The position numbers and the translations under genes are program-made. Below are positions 1-9,182 of a stretch of DNA of 64,000 nucleotides, in pieces. The stretch is taken from the NCBI GenBank assembly GCA_965247565.1, contig CBDFHF010000001.1:496001-560000 (forward strand), in the 5' to 3' direction. The notes under the pieces are model-generated. The model saw only the letters and a program-made list of their open reading frames with translations, was not told where the DNA came from and did no database searches. Source of the DNA: CBDFHF01 sp965247565. Lineage in GTDB: Bacteria; Pseudomonadota; Gammaproteobacteria; Methylococcales; Methylomonadaceae. Position 1 is the stretch's first letter, and each line of letters begins with the position of its first letter.

Positions 1-799
1 AACAGTCTCCACCAATTCTTAAAGCTTCTCGAAATGCCGGAAAATAGACCTGGCCAATTGGTAGTTCCAACGGACAATCTCTAAATTTCAACAAATAGGC
101 ATCAAATCTGGATGTATCAGCTTCAAAACCACTGACATACTTTAAATTAACAACCGTATTTCTACTGATTTGCACAAAACAGGGCAAGTTAAAATTGAGC
201 CATTGATTGAGCCTGAGCGTGACATGATCTAGAGCTTCACCATTCACTAAATACACTTTGATAGTATTTACACCCTGATTGGATTGTATATATTTTATTT
301 CTTTAGGTGCTAGAAATCTGGTAATGAATACTTTTTCAGCTATAGCATTCCCATCAGGCGGCGCTCTAAATTCGTGATAGCGCACTTCAATGATGCTTAC
401 GAGAGCTTGAGGTTGGACAGTAAAGTCTTTATCCACCATTTTCAATGCCGTTTCAAGCATAAGGCGATTAATCGGTTTGTTTATAAAACCAAACGGACGA
501 AGCCAAATCACCCATCTTAAAATATCCTCCTCGGAATGTTCTGTAATAAAGATAATCCAAGGAGAACTTGGCAATCGGCTTATGTATTCAGCAAACTTTA
601 ACCCTAATCGGGGGCCTCTCTCTAAGAAGTCAATATCTAAAAATACGCCTTCTACTTCACCAGCTTTAATCAGAGGTAATGCCAAGTCAGGATCATCAAA
701 ACTGCCGACCAATTCCAGATTAGGATAAGCACTCAATTCATCTTGTAATTCGTCACGATCAACAGGATCATCATCAATAATTACCACTCGTCTGATCAT
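1..799 (-). CDS. LytTR-family response regulator (3' end beyond window)
   Basis: Translating the minus strand from the ATG at 799 gives about 265 residues without a stop before the window edge. The N-terminus is a receiver domain: acidic cluster D9-D11, phosphoacceptor D55 in VFLDIDF, and the conserved lysine in FINKPINR. The C-terminal part, from about residue 160, is a LytTR DNA-binding domain (recognisable from QISRNTVVNLKYVSGF). The start codon overlaps the stop of the upstream sensor kinase (TAATG), so the two are translationally coupled and very likely cognate. By family it would be an AlgR/LytR-type transcription factor phosphorylated by that kinase; its targets are unknown. Only a few C-terminal residues should be missing. 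Confidence 0.88.
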   Translation of the reverse strand, partial: MIRRVVIIDDDPVDRDELQDELSAYPNLELVGSFDDPDLALPLIKAGEVEGVFLDIDFLERGPRLGLKFAEYISRLPSSPWIIFITEHSEEDILRWVIWLRPFGFINKPINRLMLETALKMVDKDFTVQPQALVSIIEVRYHEFRAPPDGNAIAEKVFITRFLAPKEIKYIQSNQGVNTIKVYLVNGEALDHVTLRLNQWLNFNLPCFVQISRNTVVNLKYVSGFEADTSRFDAYLLKFRDCPLELPIGQVYFPAFREALRIGGDC

Positions 800-2148
800 T
801 ACTTAACCCTCTTAGGTTGTGTTAAAACAGCTTTTGTGCCATTTGGCATGTTGGGTTCAAAATTGATTTTTGCGTTATCACCATATACTAGGCTAAGACA
901 CTGCGCCAACTGATAAAGTGCAACACCGCTACCACCATCAGCAGACTCTACTTGCGCTTTACCTAAATTTAGCTGCCGATCAAGGGAAATCCCAACACCA
1001 TTATCGCTGACACTTAAAATTAGTTCGTCGCCATGATCTTCCGCACAGATCGCTAGTATATAAGGTCGTTCCAAACCTTTTATAGACCCATGGTGGATGG
1101 CATTTTCTACAAAGGTCAACATACACCCAGGTAGCACCGGTATCTCGAATAAATGCTCAGGTACTGAAAAGGTAGTTTGTAATTTATGACCCAGACTTAA
1201 CGTTTGAATATCCAGGTATCGTTGTAGTTGCGTCATTTCTTGATGCAGGCTAATGGTATTAAATTCAATAAATTTTCGTATTTGCCTGCAAAAATCGCGA
1301 ATTAGAATTAATGAATCCTTGGCTTTTTCGGAATCATCCCCAATTAAGGCACACACTTTAATAAGTGCCCGAGGTATGAAATGCGGCTCTAGCTGGGCTT
1401 TTAAAGTACGCAACTCGGCTAACTGCAGCGATTGTTCCAAACGTTCCCGTTTTAAATCCTGAATCACCGATAGAAACAACAAACAGCCTATCGTATTAAC
1501 CATACTCGCTGGCGCAACCGATGCCCATACCAAGTTATGCTCGGTTTCAATGGTGGATAACTGATAAACAATCAAAAACTTTAGCCATGTTGCGGCTAAC
1601 GCTATTAACAACACGCCACCATAGTTTAAGGCGCAACGCGGGCAATAGCGCATAACCAATCCGGCTAACAGGCCTAATAAAGGCGTGGTAACGCCACTTT
1701 TTAATGCCATGTCGTCGCCTACAAAAAAGCGTTCGTAGCCAGCAATCAAACCTGTTCCCAATCCGACCCACGGCCCTGCTGATAAACCTGCCACCAGCAC
1801 CATTACTTCTCGTAAGGAAATGCTCGGTTTACCCTCAGGCCACTTCATGCTGGATAGAAGTTGCTTAATCATTAATTGACTGTCTTTATTGGTGTCCAGC
1901 ATCAATTGATCGCATTCATTGGTGTCCATCATCAGGCGGCTGTGGTTGCCCAAAATTGCTAAAAGCCCGAAAAAACAGATGGCAATCATGGCGTATCGCC
2001 AATTTGTTTCGGCCCCCCGAATAGCTTTTTTTAGCCATTTAACCCGGACTGAAACTCGTGCCACCAACAACACAACCGCAACCCACTGCAGAATTTGCAC
2101 ACTGTTATCAAACCACAGCAGCAGCACCTTAAAGTCAAAGGAAGCCAT
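799..2148 (-). CDS. LytS-type membrane sensor histidine kinase
   Basis: This 449-residue protein has several hydrophobic segments in its first 240 residues, resembling the LytS/5TMR membrane sensor region. A His_kinase (LytS family) dimerisation/phosphoacceptor region and a HATPase domain follow. The H-box is LKAQLEPHF with H256; the usual NPHFLFN context is altered to EPHFIPR. The N box (FVENAIHHG) and G1 box (SVSDNGVGI) are intact. It should autophosphorylate at H256 and pass phosphate to the LytTR regulator encoded immediately downstream. The cytoplasmic or periplasmic loop around residues 72-91 contains an imperfect duplication that stems from a 30-bp tandem repeat in the DNA. The ligand is unknown. 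Confidence 0.88.
   Translation of the reverse strand: MASFDFKVLLLWFDNSVQILQWVAVVLLVARVSVRVKWLKKAIRGAETNWRYAMIAICFFGLLAILGNHSRLMMDTNECDQLMLDTNKDSQLMIKQLLSSMKWPEGKPSISLREVMVLVAGLSAGPWVGLGTGLIAGYERFFVGDDMALKSGVTTPLLGLLAGLVMRYCPRCALNYGGVLLIALAATWLKFLIVYQLSTIETEHNLVWASVAPASMVNTIGCLLFLSVIQDLKRERLEQSLQLAELRTLKAQLEPHFIPRALIKVCALIGDDSEKAKDSLILIRDFCRQIRKFIEFNTISLHQEMTQLQRYLDIQTLSLGHKLQTTFSVPEHLFEIPVLPGCMLTFVENAIHHGSIKGLERPYILAICAEDHGDELILSVSDNGVGISLDRQLNLGKAQVESADGGSGVALYQLAQCLSLVYGDNAKINFEPNMPNGTKAVLTQPKRVK
1875..1934. repeat. Two-copy 30-bp tandem repeat inside kinase gene
   Basis: Positions 1875-1904 and 1905-1934 match at 24 of 30 bases without gaps. In the minus-strand reading frame this gives two successive ten-residue units sharing the core LM-DTN (LMMDTNECDQ and LMLDTNKDSQ). 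The length keeps the frame, so it looks like a recent in-frame duplication in a loop after the second hydrophobic segment. Confidence 0.85.
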
Positions 2149-2513
2149 AACTTTATTCTCGAAATAATGGAGGCTTTAGTCTATCAGAATTGATAGTTTA
2201 GTACTTAGGACGCTGCTTTGCGGTTAAAAACCTGGCACTGCCAGTGAAAATGCCTGTGTTCGGTAACTTAGAACTTGTTATGGATAATTTTAGGCTAGAG
2301 TGAACCTGTAAGTCAGATTGGCAGATGTACCGATGGTCATTAGACCACTTTTTTACAATTACTGCGGAATGAAAAATGCAAATTATTCAATCGCAAAGGA
2401 GATAAGCCTTAAGAAAATAATAGTAATTCGAAAGTTGTACTGGGTGTTTAGCTTTCTTCCACATCAAGTACCTCGTGTTATGTATCCATCTAACTACTTT
2501 TGGAGTAAATATT
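2149..2513. other. Divergent intergenic region with a palindrome
   Basis: This 365-bp spacer separates the minus-strand kinase from the plus-strand membrane protein and must carry both promoters. A palindrome with arms CTATCA/TGATAG and a 4-nt centre lies at 2181-2196, about 35 bp upstream of the kinase start, where an operator would sit. I see no convincing gene; the open frames here are short and lack ribosome-binding sites. Confidence 0.5.
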
Positions 2514-3737
2514 ATGAATAATAAACTTCGCTTTTTAATGATGCGATTTTGGTATGAGATCCCCATTATCGGCACATTTGACAGATTACTTAAAGATAGC
2601 CAACAAATTGAGGGGACTCGGTGGTCAACAGCGGAACGTATTCTCTGTGCCGACTATTATCGTTTTGCCGGTACGATTAAAGCAGATAAAGAAGCCTGGG
2701 AAAAGTCCACATCGTATCTTGCAAAGGTACAAGAATTAGGTCGTAGTGAATTTCCATGGTTTGGATGGCTCTTCATAATGATTTTATTGGTAGCCGAATC
2801 AGCTTCTTTTGGAATTCTTTTAACCGATTACATTAGCAACGATTTAACAGCTAAGGATAAGGTATGGCTTGGTTATTCTTTAGCCACTGTTCTGGCGTTA
2901 ATGCTTTTAATTTTAACGCATGCTACAGGCAGGCAGTTACATCGCAATAGCTTAATTAAAAAAGCAAGGCAATGGTTTATAAACAGACCAGATCACGAGA
3001 AGAACAAGACCTTGCGTCCATTTCCTGATGTATGCCTGGATCATAATGAGATGGATGATGAAGAACCGATTTACGTACAGGTTATTTCGCGCGTTCAGGG
3101 CATTGGAGGAAAGTGTCAGCTAAATTATTTGATGCCTTTAGTTTGTTTAATTATTGTTTTCGGAATTGGTGCTACTGCCTACCATATGCGTCTTTCAATT
3201 CACCATAAGCAAATACTCCAAGCTGCGATTGAAGCAAAAATGGAAGCATCAATTACTGATGATTCTGCTGACGTCAATGACTTACTCGGTATTGAGGAAG
3301 AAAATATATCTCCCGAGGATTTAAAAACAATCGCAGCTGATGAGACATCTATCGCAAATGGCGCTTTTGGGATATTAAGTTTTCTTTATGGGGCGATGCA
3401 GTTTGTGAGTGTTTTCATCGGTTACACCTATGGATTTAGTGGTAAAGAATCAAGGGCAGCCATGCATCTGCGCAGCCATTTTTCTTCTCAAGAAAGTTTT
3501 TTGAAGTTTCACCAAGATCGTTTTGATAACGTTGCCAGGTTAGCGCAAGCAAAACTTGAGCGGCTCCAACATCAAATGCGACTTGCTGACAACGATGGAT
3601 TGGAGTCACTTGAACATAAAATGACATTTTATGCTTATGTTTCAGAGCAAATGAAGCAGCAGTACTTTCAAGATCAATACCCTTCTTTCAATCAACAAAA
3701 ATACCCTGTTTATCTTAAATCCATTGGTATTAACTAA
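2514..3737 (+). CDS. Unknown four-TM membrane protein
   Basis: I do not recognise this 407-residue protein. The start at 2514 (MNNKLRFLMM) is chosen because GGAG lies 8 nt upstream; an upstream in-frame ATG at 2475 has no such site. Two hydrophobic segments lie near residues 80-135, a third near 215-235 and a fourth near 290-312 (FGILSFLYGAMQFVSVFIGY). Between the third and fourth is an acidic stretch, and a basic, probably helical tail of about 100 residues follows the fourth. It is followed after 15 nt by a secreted VWA-like protein with a good ribosome-binding site. The two are therefore probably co-transcribed and may form a membrane/periplasm pair. No function is assigned. Confidence 0.75.
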   Translation: MNNKLRFLMMRFWYEIPIIGTFDRLLKDSQQIEGTRWSTAERILCADYYRFAGTIKADKEAWEKSTSYLAKVQELGRSEFPWFGWLFIMILLVAESASFGILLTDYISNDLTAKDKVWLGYSLATVLALMLLILTHATGRQLHRNSLIKKARQWFINRPDHEKNKTLRPFPDVCLDHNEMDDEEPIYVQVISRVQGIGGKCQLNYLMPLVCLIIVFGIGATAYHMRLSIHHKQILQAAIEAKMEASITDDSADVNDLLGIEEENISPEDLKTIAADETSIANGAFGILSFLYGAMQFVSVFIGYTYGFSGKESRAAMHLRSHFSSQESFLKFHQDRFDNVARLAQAKLERLQHQMRLADNDGLESLEHKMTFYAYVSEQMKQQYFQDQYPSFNQQKYPVYLKSIGIN

Positions 3738-3752
3738 TTTCGGAGCAGAGCT

Positions 3753-4607
3753 ATGTATATATTAATGATGTTAACTCTTTTAATGCTGGTTACTAGCAGT
3801 GCGCACGCAGCCAATATTTCTCCCAGTCAAGAGGGCAGAAATGATATTCCATCTTGTCGGCAGTTACTTATGAAAGAGGCTCCAGTTACAGAAAGAAACT
3901 ATGTAATTGCTATCGATAGAACGACTCTTTTCGATCAAACCCTCATAAAAGACTTTGTTAAGCGCGCTGTTCTTGCCATCAGGGGCGGTGACCATCTTCA
4001 AATTGTATCTGTATCAGGAAGCAATCAGCCACTCACATTTGTCGAATTCGATGCATATATTGATCTACCACCGACCGACGCTGAATTAGAGACAAAAGTT
4101 TCAGCGACTCAAATAAAGAAAACTCAAGCTTGTTTTAAAAAACAGATTGTTTTGGCCAGGAAAAAAACAACTGAATTGCTAACTGTTTTATTAAGTGATT
4201 TTCGGACAGTTAGTTATGACGAGCCATCAGAAATTGCAAAAGCAATTAAAACTATCGCATCTCAGAATCTGAATACTAAAGCCAAGCAAAAGCTATTTCT
4301 GCTTTTTTCGGACATGATTGAGTGGTCCGATCATGTGAGGATTTTTTCATATTCTTGGGTAAGTATGTTAGGCAACAAAAATCTACTTGTCGTACATAAA
4401 AATGGCAGTTTAGATTTATGTAATTTGCAGCGAGCAAGAGTTGTCGTAGCGGGTGTTTCCGGAAGTATTCATCTCTCTGGTAAAGCGTGGCGTTCGCCGA
4501 CCCAAAGAGAAATGGGGGCACGTAAATCTTACTGGGAAAACTACTTTAAGCTCTCAAATGGTCAATTGGAGATTTGGGGGGAGCCAGCACTACTGACGGA
4601 TATATAG
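3753..4607 (+). CDS. Secreted VWA-like protein of unknown function
   Basis: This 284-residue protein begins with a cleavable signal peptide (hydrophobic core residues 2-14, then SSAHAA near 15-20). The strand-like segment NYVIAIDRTTLF, with an acidic residue at its end, and the later segment KLFLLFSDMIEWS have the spacing and look of a von Willebrand factor A fold. The canonical DxSxS MIDAS motif is not intact, so the assignment is tentative. GGAG lies 7 nt before the ATG. It sits 15 nt after a four-TM membrane protein gene, suggesting a two-gene operon. A periplasmic location is inferred from the signal peptide. Confidence 0.7.
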   Translation: MYILMMLTLLMLVTSSAHAANISPSQEGRNDIPSCRQLLMKEAPVTERNYVIAIDRTTLFDQTLIKDFVKRAVLAIRGGDHLQIVSVSGSNQPLTFVEFDAYIDLPPTDAELETKVSATQIKKTQACFKKQIVLARKKTTELLTVLLSDFRTVSYDEPSEIAKAIKTIASQNLNTKAKQKLFLLFSDMIEWSDHVRIFSYSWVSMLGNKNLLVVHKNGSLDLCNLQRARVVVAGVSGSIHLSGKAWRSPTQREMGARKSYWENYFKLSNGQLEIWGEPALLTDI

Positions 4608-4617
4608 TAAAAGCTGC

Positions 4618-4633
4618 AAGGCGGATTCGCCTT
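4618..4633 (+). terminator. Possible weak hairpin after VWA-like gene
   Basis: Perfect 6-bp inverted repeat AAGGCG/CGCCTT with a 4-nt loop, 10 nt after the stop codon. No T-tract follows, so termination by it is uncertain. Confidence 0.35.
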
Positions 4634-4740
4634 CAGAAAATTCGCCATAATCACAGTCTACGACGCTGAATGTTTATCTGTATTTTGCAAATGATATGGC
4701 AGTTTGTTGACGCGATACTAACCCATAATTAATAACATCT

Positions 4741-6150
4741 ATGAGTAAACTACAGACTTTTTTCTCGTGCAACTACCCCCTTAAATTAACCTTACCCGTT
4801 GCCACGCAGCTGAAAATGTGGCGTAAACACTTTCTAAAAGCATTTTTGGTGGTGTTTACCGCTTACATTGCCATGTATCTTATCCGCTATAACTTTAAAG
4901 CCAGTTCCGGGATGCTTAAGGAGGAACTGGGTTTTTCGACGACCCAGCTTGGGCAAATCGGACTAGCATTTTCAATAACCTACGGCATCGGAAAAACCCT
5001 GGTCGGTTATTTTGTGGATGGCAAAAATTCCAAGCGCATTATTTCGGCGTTGTTAATGCTTTCCGCATTGTGTGTGCTGTTAATGGGCATGGTTTTATCT
5101 ACCGAACAGCATCCCATGGGATTTTTATTGTTGCTGTGGGGTTTGAGCGGCCTGTTCCAATCGGTCGGCGGGCCTGCCAGTTATGCCACCATTATGAAAT
5201 GGTCGCCCCGTTTACAACGCGGCAGATGGCTGGGGTTGTGGAATACTTCCCATAATATTGGCGGTGCCAGTGCAGGACTGTTGGCTTTATGGGGTGCCAC
5301 TTTGTTATTTGAAGGACATGTTTGGGGTATGTTTATTTTTCCTGCCATCATTGCCTTTGGGGTTGGCTTGATTACCTTGTTTATCGGCCATGATTCACCT
5401 GAAGAACTCGGCTTGCACCGTAGTGAAATTTTATTTGACGAAGCCATTGCAAGCAATGATCTAGCGGCAGAGCAACTCAGCAAATGGCAGATATTTACCC
5501 ATTACGTCCTAAAAAATCATTGGGTGTGGTTGCTGTGTCTAGCGAACATTTTTGTGTATATACTCAGAATTGGCGTTGATAACTGGGCACCTTTGTTCAC
5601 TAAAGAAGTGCATGGCTTTACTCCGGTGCAACAGGTAAATACCCTATTTTATTTTGAAATAGGCGCTTTAGCGGCCTCCTTAACCTTGGGTTATATTTCA
5701 GATTTACTGGGCGGTCGTCGTGCCGTTCTTGCATTGCTTAGTCTGCTACTGATGACATTTGCAGTTTTGGGCTATCGCTACAGCAGCACGCCAGCACAAA
5801 TTTATCTGTCATTATTCTGCATGGGTTTGCTGATTTTTGGACCTCAGCTTCTGATTGGCGTGTCGGTGGTGGGATTTGTGCCTAAACAAGCCGTTACCGT
5901 CGCTAATGGCATTACCGGCACATTTGGTTATTTGTTAGGCGACTCGCTGGCTAAAGTCGGACTTGCCGAAATTGCTGATCCCAATAAGGTAGGGATAACC
6001 CTGTTCGGACACATCTTACATGGCTGGAATGACACGTTTATTGTCTTCTATGGTGCATTGGTTTGCGGGGCTATTTTGTTAGCCATCGTCGCTTTTGGAG
6101 AAGAGCGTCAACTCCGCAAACTAACTCTGATGGCGAAAAGTCATCCATAG
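4741..6150 (+). CDS. MFS transporter, organophosphate:phosphate antiporter (GlpT/UhpT) type
   Basis: This 469-residue protein has about twelve hydrophobic segments. Its N-terminal pattern (YIAMYLIRYNFKAS) is typical of the GlpT/UhpT/UhpC/PgtP branch of the major facilitator superfamily. Family members exchange phosphorylated sugars, glycerol phosphate or phosphoglycerates for phosphate across the inner membrane; which substrate is used here cannot be read from the sequence. The first ATG at 4741 lacks a clear ribosome-binding site. An internal ATG at 4816 (MWRKHF) would give a 444-residue protein nearer the family norm, so the start is uncertain. No regulator such as UhpA/B is adjacent. Confidence 0.85.
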   Translation: MSKLQTFFSCNYPLKLTLPVATQLKMWRKHFLKAFLVVFTAYIAMYLIRYNFKASSGMLKEELGFSTTQLGQIGLAFSITYGIGKTLVGYFVDGKNSKRIISALLMLSALCVLLMGMVLSTEQHPMGFLLLLWGLSGLFQSVGGPASYATIMKWSPRLQRGRWLGLWNTSHNIGGASAGLLALWGATLLFEGHVWGMFIFPAIIAFGVGLITLFIGHDSPEELGLHRSEILFDEAIASNDLAAEQLSKWQIFTHYVLKNHWVWLLCLANIFVYILRIGVDNWAPLFTKEVHGFTPVQQVNTLFYFEIGALAASLTLGYISDLLGGRRAVLALLSLLLMTFAVLGYRYSSTPAQIYLSLFCMGLLIFGPQLLIGVSVVGFVPKQAVTVANGITGTFGYLLGDSLAKVGLAEIADPNKVGITLFGHILHGWNDTFIVFYGALVCGAILLAIVAFGEERQLRKLTLMAKSHP

Positions 6151-6177
6151 CGATGCTGAACGCAGTTGTCTAGCCGC

Positions 6178-6193
6178 TCAAATAATTATTTGA
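6178..6193. promoter_or_regulatory. Perfect 16-bp AT-rich palindrome
   Basis: TCAAATAATTATTTGA is a perfect 16-bp palindrome, 28 bp after the MFS gene stop and about 230 bp before the next gene. It could be an operator or part of a terminator; no T-tract follows. The rest of 6151-6420 shows nothing recognisable apart from the AGGAG ribosome-binding site at 6408-6412. Confidence 0.4.
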
Positions 6194-6420
6194 CCATTAA
6201 AAAACTGGTGTTTGCGTTACGAAACCTGTCATTCGCCAACTGCTTGAAACTAGCCAGTGAATAGCGTGGATAATTTCTGCCAAGCAAGCTCGTAGAGGCT
6301 GCTGATAATTACCAGAATATATTTTTTGTTTCGGTAATCGGTAAAAAGTAGAAATTTCATCTTGAAATGATTACTTGCGTTGAATGGACAATATTATTCT
6401 AGCCACCAGGAGTAAAGACG

Positions 6421-7587
6421 ATGCTAAGACGCTGCCATCGCGGACAGATACCCAAAAGATACTTATCTAGTCAACAAGACTATGCATCCACCGCAACTCA
6501 CAACCCAATACTATCAGTATCGGAATATGACTCGTCACGCTTTATGCAGTCTGATTCGGCCGAAAGCAGAAGCATTATTCACTATTGGGTATTGATTCCT
6601 GTTTTTCTGGTAGTGCCATTACTGATGTATGCATTTTTGCCGACCACATCCACTACGCCATGGTTTTCTACTGAGACTGAATTGGGCGATGAACCCTGTG
6701 ATCGCATAAAAATACTGAAGCGCTGTAACGATCTTATCAGCAAGGATAAATCCAGATCCTGCATGAAGTTGGGTGAGCAATTTTTTCAACAATGCGGTGA
6801 TTACGACCAGCTGCATCGTTACGTGAATTCGGCAGCTCGTAGAATTTCTGAATGGCCGCAAGCCATTTCTTCCGCAGACAAATTGATTGATTTGTATCCA
6901 CACAATGCAGATTTTAGATTTATGCGCGGTAAGACCTATGAAGAAAAGGGCGATATTGTTCAAGCTTTGCCCGATTATGAACAGGCAATGGCTTTGCTAC
7001 CTGAAGGCATACAACCGCCATTCCATTTAGCTAATATATATCAGCGCCTTGATCGGCCGTGTGATGCTGTTGCGCCGTTAGAGCAGTTTGCTTTTTATCA
7101 TCCGGACAATGCCGAAAGTGCTAAGCGTCAATTGGCCGGGTTGTATCGAAATCCTCAATGCGCGAGCTTGCAAGGAACGGGAAGCGCAAAAATCCGAATT
7201 CGTAAAGGCGGAACAATCATACAATCTAATGCGTTGATTAATAACAGTCTGCAAGGAAAATTCATCATCGACACGGGGGCTTCAACGGTTGTGCTTTCTC
7301 GTTCGTTCGCAAATCAACTGAATATTCGCTATAAAAATTGGCCTGTTCGATTGATGCAAACAGCCAATGGAATTGCGCTGGGCTATCACGGATATATCGA
7401 TCAAATAGACATTCAAGGCATTAAAGCGAAACGGATTGAAGCCGTTGTATCGGAAAATTTGGGTAATGTGGATGGCTTGTTAGGACTTAGCTTTCTGGGT
7501 CGATTCGATATTCACATAAATGCTTCGGAAGGTTTTGTGCAGCTTAATCAGAAAAATTTCAACCTCAGCTCATCGTCAACACGTTAA
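6421..7587 (+). CDS. Membrane-anchored TPR protein with retropepsin-like aspartyl protease domain
   Basis: This 388-residue protein starts at an ATG with AGGAG 8 nt upstream. A single transmembrane segment (WVLIPVFLVVPLLMYAFL, about residues 59-76) follows a basic, polar N-terminus. Residues roughly 125-245 resemble tetratricopeptide repeats (ADFRFMRGKTYEEKGDIVQA). The C-terminal domain carries the clan AA aspartyl protease motif IDTGAST with catalytic D284, and a second hydrophobic-glycine element (VDGLLGLSFLGRF) typical of bacterial retropepsin-like proteins (gag-asp-protease family, TIGR02281-like). The protease would face the periplasm if the N-terminus is inside. Its substrate is unknown, and it stands alone between flanking spacers. 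Confidence 0.82.
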   Translation: MLRRCHRGQIPKRYLSSQQDYASTATHNPILSVSEYDSSRFMQSDSAESRSIIHYWVLIPVFLVVPLLMYAFLPTTSTTPWFSTETELGDEPCDRIKILKRCNDLISKDKSRSCMKLGEQFFQQCGDYDQLHRYVNSAARRISEWPQAISSADKLIDLYPHNADFRFMRGKTYEEKGDIVQALPDYEQAMALLPEGIQPPFHLANIYQRLDRPCDAVAPLEQFAFYHPDNAESAKRQLAGLYRNPQCASLQGTGSAKIRIRKGGTIIQSNALINNSLQGKFIIDTGASTVVLSRSFANQLNIRYKNWPVRLMQTANGIALGYHGYIDQIDIQGIKAKRIEAVVSENLGNVDGLLGLSFLGRFDIHINASEGFVQLNQKNFNLSSSSTR

Positions 7588-7641
7588 GATACAATGATTA
7601 GGCGTTAGTGTAATTAGGTAATAATTTTAAAAGTTAATGAA

Positions 7642-9039
7642 ATGAATAATGATCCCCAAACAAGATTAAGTAATGTTGAACTCGCTTATTTAACAGGCAA
7701 AGAAGATCGCTTCGCAGCTGTTGTATTGTTAAATTTAATAGAAGCTGGTTTTTTGATATGGAGTGAAAAGCAGTCTAAATTCCAACGCCTTGCGACTCAT
7801 GGCAAGGCCATTTCCTATGAAGACTTGCAGATTTTGAATGCAATTGATGCAGATTGTTCTTGGTCTGATATTGAAGTTGAGTGTATGTACAACTTAGAAA
7901 ATGTACGCCAACGACTGTATTCAGTGGGATTGATTGAAATAATCAACGACAAGACAATTGCCAAACTTGCCAATAAAATTAGCTTAGGGATTTTAGGTTT
8001 TCTCGCCATTTTGTATTTTTGCAACGTTAATTTAGGCAAGGATATTTATAAAATGGGTATTATTCTTAGCGCTGTTAGCAACGGCTCGCTTCGGAAGTTA
8101 TATCCTTATAATGCGAGAGACTATGTTACACGTCGGGGTAAAAGCTGTTTAAGACACTATAGTCAGCAGTCTTATATAACTTTAAATAATCCAGATGTTT
8201 CTTTAAGTGATTCTTATGCTTTGAATGGCACTGCCGGTTTACCTGATAGTCTTAGAGGTTTAAGTGAGTTTTTTAACCCCATTCCGCCGTTGAACACAAT
8301 TTTTGAGGGGAACCAATCTCAAACAATCGATAGGTATGACTTAGCCTATTTAAGCGGCGGAGAAGCACGGGTCGCTGCAGTTGTGATAATCAATTTGATT
8401 GAAAGCGGGCACTTATCGTGGAATATCGAACAAAAAATGCTTATTAAACTAGAGAACGCGCTTGAGTTACCCGATTTGGAACAAAACGTTTTAGATATTA
8501 TCACCGATGATGGCAGTTTAGCTGAAGTAAGAGCCAGCTGTAAAATACAGAAAATCAGTAAAATTCGTCAGCGACTTACGCATAAAGGGCTTATCAGAGA
8601 GAAAAGACCTTTTCCAAAATTCATGGTAATTTTTCTATTGATGAGTATTTGGGGGTTGTCCGCAGCGGCTTTTGTCAGCCTATTTAAACCGTTCTTATCG
8701 CAATTTCCAATTTTATTGTCGTATTCATTAGTGCTGTTTACCTTGCTTATATTTGTTTTGCCAGTATTCACAATATTTCTCTTTTTGAAAATGCATACGG
8801 TGTGGAAACAAAAATTTGGTTCGCAAGATTGGGTAACGAAGGATGGCAAGAAATTACTTGCGGAATATCGGAGAGAAACATCTATTTCAAGAGGTTACCA
8901 ACATCATAAACTCGCTCAATCTGTTGCTATCTATGGCATCAAAGCATTAAATGGTAAAGATTTTCTTTTTAAGGGGCTAAGCAACTTCCTGCAGGGTTTA
9001 ATTGATTTGCCGAAAAATAACAACTTCTTTCCTAAATAG
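7642..9039 (+). CDS. Internally duplicated TIGR04222-like membrane protein
   Basis: This 465-residue protein is built from two homologous halves. The opening motif, residues 12-36 (ELAYLTGKEDRFAAVVLLNL), recurs from about residue 233 (DLAYLSGGEARVAAVVIINL). A middle element ending VRQRLYSVGLI recurs as IRQRLTHKGLI, and an element with LNG-based loops recurs near the end of each half. The D-AYL-GG-R-A motif is characteristic of the TIGR04222 family of membrane proteins of unknown function, normally a single unit. Hydrophobic segments occur once in the first half and twice in the second. No ribosome-binding site is obvious before the ATG. The function is unknown. Confidence 0.75.
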   Translation: MNNDPQTRLSNVELAYLTGKEDRFAAVVLLNLIEAGFLIWSEKQSKFQRLATHGKAISYEDLQILNAIDADCSWSDIEVECMYNLENVRQRLYSVGLIEIINDKTIAKLANKISLGILGFLAILYFCNVNLGKDIYKMGIILSAVSNGSLRKLYPYNARDYVTRRGKSCLRHYSQQSYITLNNPDVSLSDSYALNGTAGLPDSLRGLSEFFNPIPPLNTIFEGNQSQTIDRYDLAYLSGGEARVAAVVIINLIESGHLSWNIEQKMLIKLENALELPDLEQNVLDIITDDGSLAEVRASCKIQKISKIRQRLTHKGLIREKRPFPKFMVIFLLMSIWGLSAAAFVSLFKPFLSQFPILLSYSLVLFTLLIFVLPVFTIFLFLKMHTVWKQKFGSQDWVTKDGKKLLAEYRRETSISRGYQHHKLAQSVAIYGIKALNGKDFLFKGLSNFLQGLIDLPKNNNFFPK

Positions 9040-9182
9040 CCAAGTAGCCTGTGCAACGCTTTCTACTATACGGAACAAATCCCATGATGGTAATCGATCG
9101 TCTAGGACATGAAGGCACAATAACCTGCCCCACCAGCATATAAAATTTCAATTTCTTATCCAGCCTCTGTGGACGCGAATAT

